NCBI RefSeq assembly: GCF_003664035.1
Contig: NZ_RCCK01000013.1
Coordinates: forward strand, 1 to 64,000
Source of the DNA: Pedobacter alluvionis
Lineage (GTDB): Bacteria; Bacteroidota; Bacteroidia; Sphingobacteriales; Sphingobacteriaceae
DNA length: 64,000 nucleotides
Direction of reading: 5' to 3'
Positions 8,715 through 16,603 of the stretch are shown piece after piece; the first letter of the stretch is position 1; the number at the start of each line of letters is the position of its first letter. Below the pieces are notes generated by a model, which ran no database searches, had not been told where the DNA came from, and saw only the letters and a program-made list of their open reading frames with translations. The position numbers were made by a program, and so were the translations under genes.

Positions 8715-9464
8715 TTACGCATCCGGACTATAATACTCCAATTTCAAATCTACACCATCAAAAACCCCATAAGAATTATAGTTAAGCCACTCTCCAATAT
8801 TCACATAGCGGCTTCCCTTGCCCAAATCAATATCAAGCGGCAGGTGTCTATGTCCGAAAATAAAATAATCGAAATGTGCTTTTTGCAATTGTTCTTTGGC
8901 ATAAATGGCCAGCCATTCTTTATCCTCGCCTAAAAAAACTTCTTTTTCGGTTTGTGCAGCCCTACTCCCCTGGCTCCATCCATTTGCAATGCCAATGCCC
9001 AGGTTTGGATGCAAACGGGCAAACAACCATTGACAAAGTTTGCTTCTAAAAATTTTCCTTAGGAATTTATATTTGTTGTCTCCAGGCCCTAAACCGTCGC
9101 CATGGTGTAGATAAAATTTCTTACCTCCCCTTTCGATGATCAGTTCATCACTTACAATTTCCATCCCGATTTCCTGAATGAAATAATCGCGCACCCACAT
9201 ATCATGGTTGCCTTTAAAAAAATAAATTTTTATTCCGGCATCGGCCATAGCAGCCAATTTACCCTGCAAACGAATAAAGCCTTTAGGAATTACTTTCGAG
9301 TACTCGAACCAAAAATCGAAAATATCGCCCATCAAAAACAATTCGCCACAATTTGGCTCTATAAAATCCAACCAGCTTACAATACGCGCTTCACGGGCAC
9401 GGCTTTCGGCATAATTGGGCGTACCTAAATGAAAATCGGAAGCGAAATAAATATTTTTTGCCAT
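8715..9464 (-). CDS. lpxH: UDP-2,3-diacylglucosamine diphosphatase family metallophosphoesterase
   Basis: The 249-residue protein would hydrolyse UDP-2,3-diacylglucosamine to lipid X in lipid A synthesis at the inner face of the cytoplasmic membrane. The calcineurin-type metal-site motifs are in order: DFHLG (D10, H12), GDIFD (D47), GNHD (N86, H87), HHGDG (about 120-124) and GHRH near the C-terminus. Length and the YFASDFHLG start fit the LpxH family in Bacteroidetes. The gene stands alone on the minus strand; its 3' end abuts repeat copy B. A less specific phosphoesterase role cannot be excluded from motifs alone. Confidence 0.88.
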   Translation of the reverse strand: MAKNIYFASDFHLGTPNYAESRAREARIVSWLDFIEPNCGELFLMGDIFDFWFEYSKVIPKGFIRLQGKLAAMADAGIKIYFFKGNHDMWVRDYFIQEIGMEIVSDELIIERGGKKFYLHHGDGLGPGDNKYKFLRKIFRSKLCQWLFARLHPNLGIGIANGWSQGSRAAQTEKEVFLGEDKEWLAIYAKEQLQKAHFDYFIFGHRHLPLDIDLGKGSRYVNIGEWLNYNSYGVFDGVDLKLEYYSPDA

Positions 9465-9487
9465 GGATTTTTCAAAGGTAACTCAAA

Positions 9488-9543
9488 AAGCTTAAAGACT
9501 AAAGAAGAAAGCACAAAGCTTAAAGACCAAAGACTAAAGCTAG
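9488..9543. repeat. Heptamer tract AAGnnnA x8
   Basis: Eight consecutive 7-mers in exact phase: AAGCTTA, AAGACTA, AAGAAGA, AAGCACA, AAGCTTA, AAGACCA, AAGACTA, AAGCTAG. The rest of the 362-bp lpxH to 9827 gap is AT-rich, with looser A-rich 7-mers near 9725-9745 and a phrase (CCGTGTTTCCGTGGCAAAA-like, about 9631-9662) that recurs near 39225-39250. Confidence 0.85.
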
Positions 9544-9826
9544 AATACTAAATTAATACAAACACTAAAACTAAAATCGCCTAACAAATCGGTATAATCA
9601 CCTTGAAGGAGAACTAATGTTATGTGCTTACCTCCGTGTAAATCTGTGTTTCCGTGGCAAAAAACTTAATGCCCTTAATTTCTCAATGGTAAAAACCCGA
9701 AGGTAAAGGCTGAAAAACTAGCATAAAGACTAAAACTTAAAATACCTTAATCTGTGCAATCCTAAAATCTGTGTAATCAACCCGAAGGAAAAAAAGACAT
9801 ATATTAGTAAATAAATCTGTTTCACT

Positions 9827-11953
9827 ATGAAAAAACAAATTCTATTAAGCTTATTTGCATTAAGTCTGTTCGCCTGTAACCAGGGCAAAAAACCTGCAGA
9901 AAAAATAACATTGATGAAATATCCTGAAACAAAAAAAGATAGCACAAAAGATAATTATTTCGGCACCACTATTGCCGACCCTTACAGATGGCTGGAGAAC
10001 GATACTTCGGCAGAGACAAAAGCCTGGGTTATAGCCGAAAATAAGGTTACCCAAAACTACCTCGGGCAGATTCCCTATCGTGCTGACATTAAAAAGCGCT
10101 TAACCGAATTATGGAACTATCCTAAAGAAAGTGCGCCATTTAAGGTTGGCGAATATTATTTTTTCACTAAAAATGATGGCCTTCAAAACCAAAGTATCTG
10201 GTTTATTAAAAAAGGATTAGATGGCAAAGAAGAAGTTTTTCTTGATCCAAATACACTCACAAAAGATGGAACAGCAGCCGTTTCGCTTTTGGGCTTCTCT
10301 CACGACAAAAAATACCTGGCCTATTCGGTTGCGCAAGCAGGATCAGACTGGAGCAATATTTACGTAATGGATATAGCCAGCAAAACCAAATTAGCAGATG
10401 AGCTGAAATGGACAAAATTCTCTGGCGCAGCCTGGAAAGGCGATGGTTTTTACTACAGTAAATTTGACGAACCTGCTAAAGGGACCGATCTTTCTGCAGC
10501 CAATAAATACCAAAAAGTGTATTTCCATAAATTGGGCAATCAGCAACAAAATGATCAATTAATTTTTGAAGATAAAACCAATCCTAATCTATATTTCGGC
10601 GCCAATGTTACCGAAGATGAACGTTTTCTGGTGGTTTATGCCAGTGCCGGCACTTCAGGCAATGCATTATACTACCAGGACTTAAAAGCGCCTGACAGCA
10701 AAATCGCCCTACTGGTTAAGGGCTTCGAAAACAACCACAGTGTTGTTGATAATATTGGTGACAAACTACTGGTAAACACCGACCTTGATGCAGAAAACAA
10801 ACGAGTAGTTTTAATCGATCCTAAAAATGCAGATCCCAAAAACTGGGAGAAAATTATCCCTGAATCGAAATTGGCTTTAGAAGGTATTGGAACTGGCGGA
10901 GGATTTCTTTGGGCTACGTATTTAAAAGATGCAAGCACCAATATTATTCAGTTTGACTTAACAGGAAAGAAAATTGGCGAAGTAAAACTACCAGCAATTG
11001 GAACCGTTGGAGGCTTTGGGGGTTATAAAGAAGATAAAGAATTTTTTTACACCTTTTCCAATTTCACCACTCCCGGCACTATTTACCGTTACGATGTGGG
11101 CAAAGCTGAATCGATTTTATATAAAAAGTCAGAACTGAAATTCAATACAGACGATTATGAAACCAAACAGGTATTTTATCCATCAAAAGATGGCACTAAA
11201 GTACCCATGTTTATTGTACACAAAAAAGGCATCAAACTGGATGGCAATAATCCGGTTTATCTTTATGCATACGGCGGTTTTCAGGTGAGTTTAACCCCGG
11301 GGTTTAGTCTCTCGCGGATGTTATTTTTAGAGCATGGTGGCATTTACGTTCAACCCAGTTTACGGGGCGGGAGCGAATATGGCGAAGCGTGGCACAAAGG
11401 TGGAATGTTAGCCAAAAAACAAAATGTTTTCGACGATTTTATTGCCGCAGCCGAATACCTGGTTAAGGAAAAATATACCAACCCATCTAAAATTGCCATT
11501 TCGGGTGGCTCAAACGGCGGACTTTTAGTTGGCGCCTGTATGACGCAACGGCCCGATCTTTTTAAAGTGGCTTTACCTGCTGTTGGCGTGCTCGATATGT
11601 TGCGCTACCATAAATTTACTGTAGGCTGGGGCTGGGCTGTTGAATATGGAACAAGCGATAAAAAGGAAGATTTTGATTACCTGATTAAATATTCACCGCT
11701 CCATAACATAAAAAGTGGGGTGAATTATCCGGCCACATTAATCACCACAGCCGATCACGATGACAGGGTGGTACCGGCACATTCATTTAAATTTGCGGCA
11801 ACCTTACAGGATAAATACAAAGGTGAAAATCCGGTTTTAATCCGAATAGAAACTAAAGCGGGTCATGGCGCAGGCAAGCCAACAACGAAAATGATTGAAG
11901 AAGCGGCTGATGTATGGAGCTTTGTATTTCAGAATTTAGGAATGAGTTGGTAA
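9827..11953 (+). CDS. Prolyl oligopeptidase (peptidase S9A), lipoprotein
   Basis: The 708-residue S9A serine peptidase cleaves short peptides after proline. The N-terminus is a lipoprotein signal (LFAC, lipid-modified C17), so the enzyme is placed in the envelope, probably the periplasm. The beta-propeller spans roughly 75-430 and the alpha/beta-hydrolase domain 430-708. The triad by position is S562 in GGSNGG, D645 in ADHDDRV and H680 in AGHGAGK, with R647 as the likely substrate-binding arginine; the spacing matches the mammalian enzyme closely. The start ATG is directly followed by the signal peptide. It is an isolated gene with a palindromic GTCA...TGAC repeat downstream. Confidence 0.95.
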   Translation: MKKQILLSLFALSLFACNQGKKPAEKITLMKYPETKKDSTKDNYFGTTIADPYRWLENDTSAETKAWVIAENKVTQNYLGQIPYRADIKKRLTELWNYPKESAPFKVGEYYFFTKNDGLQNQSIWFIKKGLDGKEEVFLDPNTLTKDGTAAVSLLGFSHDKKYLAYSVAQAGSDWSNIYVMDIASKTKLADELKWTKFSGAAWKGDGFYYSKFDEPAKGTDLSAANKYQKVYFHKLGNQQQNDQLIFEDKTNPNLYFGANVTEDERFLVVYASAGTSGNALYYQDLKAPDSKIALLVKGFENNHSVVDNIGDKLLVNTDLDAENKRVVLIDPKNADPKNWEKIIPESKLALEGIGTGGGFLWATYLKDASTNIIQFDLTGKKIGEVKLPAIGTVGGFGGYKEDKEFFYTFSNFTTPGTIYRYDVGKAESILYKKSELKFNTDDYETKQVFYPSKDGTKVPMFIVHKKGIKLDGNNPVYLYAYGGFQVSLTPGFSLSRMLFLEHGGIYVQPSLRGGSEYGEAWHKGGMLAKKQNVFDDFIAAAEYLVKEKYTNPSKIAISGGSNGGLLVGACMTQRPDLFKVALPAVGVLDMLRYHKFTVGWGWAVEYGTSDKKEDFDYLIKYSPLHNIKSGVNYPATLITTADHDDRVVPAHSFKFAATLQDKYKGENPVLIRIETKAGHGAGKPTTKMIEEAADVWSFVFQNLGMSW

Positions 11954-11963
11954 AGCTTGCGAG

Positions 11964-12030
11964 CGTCACCCTGAATTTATTTCAGGGTCTTAATAGCCAG
12001 ATAGATGCTGAAATAAATTCAGCATGACGA
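11964..12030. repeat. GTCA...TGAC palindromic repeat (CCCTGA / GCTGAA classes)
   Basis: GTCACCCTGAA pairs internally with TTCAGGGTC, and GATGCTGAA pairs with TTCAGCATGAC at the right end. It is one of six related elements in the window, all in intergenic sequence. No coding frame is present. Confidence 0.75.
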
Positions 12031-12195
12031 TTTACCGGAAATATAAACTATATCCCACTAAATCCATAGACCAATTATAATTTGCTTTAAATCACTAAAA
12101 ACCCTTAACTTTTGCTTTCATTTTAGCCCAAAGCATATAAAATACTGAATATAATACGATTGCAAAATTATCTAGAATATTTCTAAATAGCAGGA

Positions 12196-12222
12196 TTGAT
12201 AATACTTTATTTCGTAACTTTG
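12196..12222 (+). promoter_or_regulatory. Promoter of the ferredoxin reductase operon
   Basis: The -7 element TAACTTTG (12215-12222) matches TAnnTTTG exactly, with TTG at 12196-12198, 16 nt upstream. The start codon follows 16 nt after the -7 box, consistent with a short leader. Confidence 0.65.
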
Positions 12223-12238
12223 CGTCAAATTTTTTTTA

Positions 12239-13249
12239 ATGATTACTACTGATATAGCCGTAATAGGCGCTGGTCCGGTTGGTTTATTTGCCATTTTTGA
12301 AGCCGGTTTATTAAAAATGCGTTGCCATTTAATTGATTACCTTCCTCAGGTTGGAGGTCAGCTGTCTGAAATTTACCCTAAAAAACCGATATACGATATC
12401 CCTGGTTATCCTTCTGTGTTGGCTCAGGAACTTATCGATAACTTAATGGAGCAGGCAAAACCTTTCCATCCAACGTTTACTTTAGGCGAGCGTATTGAAG
12501 GTTTAGAAAAACGCGGTGAAGCAGATTTCGTATTAACGACTAATATGGGTACCGTTATCGAAGCTAAAGTTGTGGTAATTGCCGGTGGTTTAGGTTGCTT
12601 TGAGCCACGTAAGCCTGCTGTAGAAAATTTAGAAAACTTTGAAAATGGCAAGGGTGTAAACTACATGATCCTTGATCCAGAGAAATACCGCGACCAGAAA
12701 ATGGTAATTGCAGGTGGTGGCGATTCAGCTTTAGACTGGACGATTTACTTAGCAGAAGTTTGTTCTGAACTCACTTTGGTTCACAGAAGTGAAAGTTTCC
12801 GTGGTGCACCAGATTCGGTTGCAAAAGTAATGGCATTGGCCGAAAGTGGAAAAATCAATTTAATTTTAAACAGCAATCTCCAAGCTGTACAGGGAACTGA
12901 CAAATTAGAGCAAGTTGAAATTGTTCAGAACCGTACCATGGAAAAAACGGTGGTAGAGGCTGATCACTTAATCCCTTTGTTTGGTTTGAGCCCTAAATTA
13001 GGCCCGATCGAAGACTGGAATTTAAATATTAACAAAAGTGCAATTGAGGTTAACGTTGATGATTATTCGACAAACATTCCTGGAATTTACGCTATTGGCG
13101 ATATCAACACTTACACCAATAAACTAAAATTGATTCTTTGTGGTTTCCACGAGGCTGCATTAATGAGCCACAGCGCTTATTCTTACATGAACCCAGGTGT
13201 TAAATATACCATGAAGTATACAACTGTAAACGGAGTTTCAGAATTTTAA
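12239..13249 (+). CDS. Ferredoxin--NADP+ reductase, thioredoxin-reductase-like type
   Basis: The 336-residue flavoprotein would move electrons between NADPH and ferredoxin in the cytoplasm. The FAD dinucleotide motif is GAGPVG at 10-15, a second GGGDSALD nucleotide motif lies near 159, and the C-terminal FAD contact is IPGIYAIGDI. The redox CxxC of true thioredoxin reductase is absent, which marks the type 2 (TrxR-like) ferredoxin reductases. A 2Fe-2S ferredoxin gene follows after 43 bp on the same strand and is its obvious partner. A consensus promoter sits just upstream. Confidence 0.92.
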   Translation: MITTDIAVIGAGPVGLFAIFEAGLLKMRCHLIDYLPQVGGQLSEIYPKKPIYDIPGYPSVLAQELIDNLMEQAKPFHPTFTLGERIEGLEKRGEADFVLTTNMGTVIEAKVVVIAGGLGCFEPRKPAVENLENFENGKGVNYMILDPEKYRDQKMVIAGGGDSALDWTIYLAEVCSELTLVHRSESFRGAPDSVAKVMALAESGKINLILNSNLQAVQGTDKLEQVEIVQNRTMEKTVVEADHLIPLFGLSPKLGPIEDWNLNINKSAIEVNVDDYSTNIPGIYAIGDINTYTNKLKLILCGFHEAALMSHSAYSYMNPGVKYTMKYTTVNGVSEF

Positions 13250-13292
13250 GCTTTCTCCTATATTTGCTATTCAAATAACAAGAGAACTAAAA

Positions 13293-13619
13293 ATGGAAAA
13301 CAACATCAATATATATATGCAGGAGCCGGATGGCTCGGTTACTGAACACGTTGCACCAACCGACATGGGTTTAAGCCTGATGGAGTTTTTAAAGGCATCA
13401 GAGTACGATATTCTTGCTACTTGCGGTGGAATGGCGCTATGTGCTACCTGCTGTGTTGATGTATTGGAAGGCGAAGAAAAACTTAACGAAATGACAGACG
13501 ATGAGTATGCTATGTTAGATACTCTGCCTGATCTATTACCAAATTCGCGTTTAGCCTGCCAATTGCAGTTAAACAATAATATGGACGGATTAAAAGTGAA
13601 ATTACACGGTATAAGTTAA
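13293..13619 (+). CDS. 2Fe-2S ferredoxin, adrenodoxin type
   Basis: The 108-residue protein has the iron-sulfur ligand pattern C44-x5-C50-x2-C53 and C89 (in LACQL), as in adrenodoxin/ISC-type ferredoxins. An extra cysteine, C54, follows C53. Acidic patches after residue 60 (EGEEK, TDDE) fit docking to the reductase. It lies 43 bp after the reductase gene and shares its promoter. A terminator follows within 25 bp, closing a two-gene operon. It probably supplies electrons to iron-sulfur assembly or monooxygenase-type acceptors; the acceptor is not visible here. Confidence 0.93.
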   Translation: MENNINIYMQEPDGSVTEHVAPTDMGLSLMEFLKASEYDILATCGGMALCATCCVDVLEGEEKLNEMTDDEYAMLDTLPDLLPNSRLACQLQLNNNMDGLKVKLHGIS

Positions 13620-13639
13620 GTTCTAAATAACATAAACAA

Positions 13640-13673
13640 AAAATGGCGATATCAAAAGTATCGCCATTTTTTG
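13640..13673 (+). terminator. Rho-independent terminator of the reductase-ferredoxin operon
   Basis: AAATGGCGATA and TATCGCCATTT form an 11-bp stem with a short A-rich loop and a following T tract, 20 bp after the ferredoxin stop codon. Confidence 0.85.
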
Positions 13674-13680
13674 TTGGAGT

Positions 13681-13897
13681 GTTAGTCGGGATTTGCAATC
13701 CCGACTGCATGAGACGTGGATTTGCAACCAATACTATAGTCCTCGTTTGTTGAGGATTTATGAGCCTTGCATTTTTAATGCAATTGAATAACAGTGGCGA
13801 TAAAATCGCCTTTCTCAGCTATCCTCGTTACAAACGAGGACAATAAGAGGATTAAAAATCCAAAGTTCTAAAGACGGGATTACAAATCCCGACTAAC
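13681..13897. mobile_element. MITE-like 217-bp element with nested inverted repeats
   Basis: The left end (13681-13705) and right end (13873-13897) are 25-bp inverted repeats matching at 23 of 25 positions. Each end is itself a palindrome around GTCGGGATT...AATCCCGAC. A second nested pair lies inside: AGTCCTCGTTTG near 13738 and CAAACGAGGACAA near 13831-13843. No reading frame is present. The right end stops exactly at the stop codon of the GH2 gene (13898). It resembles non-autonomous elements moved by a transposase elsewhere in the genome; mobility is inferred. Confidence 0.7.
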
Positions 13898-16507
13898 TTA
13901 TTGAATCGTTACTTTCTGCTTTTCTACATTCCAGCCATACACTTCTACAGCTAAATTACTTTGTTTTCCTGTGTATTCTACCGTTACCGTTTTACTTTCG
14001 CCAGGTAAAATACTAATGTAGTTATCATCATAAAAAGCAGGTAATACGCGTTCACCAGTATTGCCGTTTATTAAAGCGATACGGTTAAAAAACGCGACAG
14101 GATTTCCAGCTGCGTTACTTAAGGTTACGGCCACTTTTCCGTTTTTCTGATCGACGGCAGCAACTTTTAATGGCGCTTGTTTGATGCTTTTTAAGCCCGA
14201 ATATTCGCCGTCCTTACCCGGAAACCAATAAAGATTTTCACTTAAAATATTTTGCTTCTGATCTAAAATCTTTAACGAAATAAAAACACCTTCTTTTTTA
14301 TCCAGCTTGGTTAAAAACTCATTCATAGGAAACAATCTTCTCACCGAAGATGGACCAACCGAGTTGAATGCCTGAGAGTAGAAATAATCTTTCCCATCCA
14401 TATCATAAGCTTTAGCCTGTACCATCAGGTTGTTTTTGGTGGTAAATCCGTTGTTTACAATAGTAACCATACTATCCAAAGGATTCATCATCACATGTAA
14501 GGGCTCACTACCTTTCCTCAAGCCATATAAACAAGCATTGGGATCAAGGTAATAATCGTACATCTGTCCGCGCATGGCTGTCCATGGGTTTTGGGTTTTC
14601 CAGATGATGGAACCCGTGTACCAGTCCCACATTTTGTTAGAAAAGCCTTCCATTAATGCCCTATACTGGTCGTAATTGGCTAGTTGAGCTTTCATTGCAA
14701 AATCTTCCGCACTTTTTGGTTTGCCATAAGGATTCAGGTATTGCTCGTAAGAAATGTATTTATGGTAATCCCATACCGAATCGGGCTTAGCTTTGTACTG
14801 TGGCGCAATTAGATTTTCTTTCGGAATAAAACGGAGTAGTGAAGCGTAATCGCCGACTCCTACCGATCCAACTTCCGAATTGTAAGGAAAAGTCTTTGTA
14901 CCCCAAAAAGTTCTGATGTCCTGTATCCCGTAAGGACCATCACCATTACCACCGATTGAATTGAACGACATTTCATCACTATTAGAGAAATCGAAAAGTT
15001 TTCTCGTACCATCTAAACGAGGAAGAATATCATTTTTTAAAGGTTCCAAAATATCTTCAGGTGGGGTAATTTCGTTTCCACCACACCAAAAAGCAAGTGA
15101 AGCATGATTTCTGATCATCTTGATCTGATCTTCAATGGCTGTTAAGGTGAGGGTATGGTCATCAGGATAATTTCTACGTGTCCATTGGTCTTCTTTCTTC
15201 ATCGGGTCTACCCAACGGCCATTGCAATCGCCACTGAACCAGAAATCCTGAAAAACCAGCAAACCATATTTATCGCAGGCATTGTAAAATTCAGGCCTTT
15301 CCAGTATTGCCCCACCCCAAATCCTGATCAGGTTGAGGTTCATGTCTTTATGGTAACGTATTTCTGCATCGTAACGGGCATCGCTAAAACGGAGCATCGC
15401 ATCAGAAATGATCCAGTTACCACCCTTTATGAAAATCTTTTGTCCGTTTACAAAAGCGCCCATACTCTTGGTATGCTCGTTCCAGATGTTATCAATCTGA
15501 CGCACTCCAACTTTAAGCTGCTCCTGATCTAGTACCTGGTTGGCCGCTACAAATTCGATTTTTACATCATATAGGTTTTGTGCACCATATCCGCTTGGCC
15601 ACCATAATTTAGGATTTTCGAGCTGTAAATCAGGAAGTTTAACGGTAGTGGTTCTATTCGCTGCAATGGTGGCTGATTGTTTAATCAACTTTCCGGCAAT
15701 CTGATATTGCAAAGTACCCGAAACCGCCTGGCCGGTTGGGTTTTCTACTTCAACTGAAACTTTAACGGTTGCCGGATTTTGTTTCCCTTCGGGTAAACGT
15801 TTGCCCGGAACCAGGGTAATTACCTGCGGATTTTGGATATTGATGCTTTTTGTTTTCTCGATGGTCACTTTATCCCAAATTCCGGTGTTACGATCTCGCG
15901 TAGGCTGAATCCAGTCCCAGCCAGCTGTATATTGGGTGGTTAAACCTTTTGCAATGGTACCGTCGCCACCCTGACCACCGTTAGGATTACCTGGAAAATC
16001 TGGCGGATAAACAATTACAGCCAATCTGTTTTTTCCATTGGTAGATAACAGTTTAGTGATGTTATACTGTGCCCTAAGGTGCATCCCTACCTGGGTTTTC
16101 GGATTAACTTTTTTCCCGTTTAAATAAATTTCAGCTTTGTAATTTATTCCTCTAAACTGCAACCAAACCTGTTCGTTACCCTTAGCACGCTCTTCAAAAT
16201 CTTTTACAAACCAGTATGTGTAATAATCGTTACCGGTTTTATATACGTCAGGAATTTTCTCGTTGTTCATTCCGTAAAATGGATCGGGAACTTTTTTATT
16301 GTTCAGCAAAGTGGTTAAAACCGTTCCAGGAACTGTTGCAGGCATCCAGCTATTAAGCGAAAAACCGGGTTTAGAAATTTCTGAACCATTAGCAGCTTGC
16401 ACATCTTTGATATTTGTACAAACCCAGCCCGAGTTTAGCTCGTATCGCTGCTGTGCATTTACAATTAAGGCTGAACAGCACAAAATAAGTAGAAATATTT
16501 TCTTCAT
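13898..16507 (-). CDS. GH2-family exo-beta-glycosidase (beta-mannosidase / exo-glucosaminidase type)
   Basis: The 869-residue secreted enzyme starts with a signal peptide (cut near VNA-QQ). A galactose-binding-like sandwich domain covers about 30-220, an Ig-like domain about 220-340, the TIM barrel about 345-640, and C-terminal sandwich domains follow. The acid/base is E479 in CGGNE and the nucleophile E545 in NSEVGS, with spacing as in exo-beta-D-glucosaminidase and endo-beta-mannosidase relatives. Substrate cannot be fixed from sequence. It heads a minus-strand block with GH92 and GH29 enzymes, which suggests trimming of mannose- and fucose-containing glycans such as N-glycans. Confidence 0.88.
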   Translation of the reverse strand: MKKIFLLILCCSALIVNAQQRYELNSGWVCTNIKDVQAANGSEISKPGFSLNSWMPATVPGTVLTTLLNNKKVPDPFYGMNNEKIPDVYKTGNDYYTYWFVKDFEERAKGNEQVWLQFRGINYKAEIYLNGKKVNPKTQVGMHLRAQYNITKLLSTNGKNRLAVIVYPPDFPGNPNGGQGGDGTIAKGLTTQYTAGWDWIQPTRDRNTGIWDKVTIEKTKSINIQNPQVITLVPGKRLPEGKQNPATVKVSVEVENPTGQAVSGTLQYQIAGKLIKQSATIAANRTTTVKLPDLQLENPKLWWPSGYGAQNLYDVKIEFVAANQVLDQEQLKVGVRQIDNIWNEHTKSMGAFVNGQKIFIKGGNWIISDAMLRFSDARYDAEIRYHKDMNLNLIRIWGGAILERPEFYNACDKYGLLVFQDFWFSGDCNGRWVDPMKKEDQWTRRNYPDDHTLTLTAIEDQIKMIRNHASLAFWCGGNEITPPEDILEPLKNDILPRLDGTRKLFDFSNSDEMSFNSIGGNGDGPYGIQDIRTFWGTKTFPYNSEVGSVGVGDYASLLRFIPKENLIAPQYKAKPDSVWDYHKYISYEQYLNPYGKPKSAEDFAMKAQLANYDQYRALMEGFSNKMWDWYTGSIIWKTQNPWTAMRGQMYDYYLDPNACLYGLRKGSEPLHVMMNPLDSMVTIVNNGFTTKNNLMVQAKAYDMDGKDYFYSQAFNSVGPSSVRRLFPMNEFLTKLDKKEGVFISLKILDQKQNILSENLYWFPGKDGEYSGLKSIKQAPLKVAAVDQKNGKVAVTLSNAAGNPVAFFNRIALINGNTGERVLPAFYDDNYISILPGESKTVTVEYTGKQSNLAVEVYGWNVEKQKVTIQ

Positions 16508-16554
16508 TTATTTGAAATCTTATAATTGATAATTATTGTTATGGCTAATTTTTA

Positions 16555-16591
16555 ATACAAAAGTCGGTTAAACTTATTCCGACTTTTGTAT
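16555..16591 (-). terminator. Hairpin terminator between GH92 and GH2 genes
   Basis: ATACAAAAGTCGG and CCGACTTTTGTAT form a perfect 13-bp stem with an 11-nt loop, 13 bp past the GH92 stop codon. The flanks are T/A-rich on both strands, so it could work in either direction. Confidence 0.55.
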
Positions 16592-16603
16592 TTTGTTTTA
16601 GAA

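Noticed and set aside
13271-13576. Minus-strand 101-codon frame
   Set aside because: It is antisense to the ferredoxin gene, which has all four cluster cysteines.
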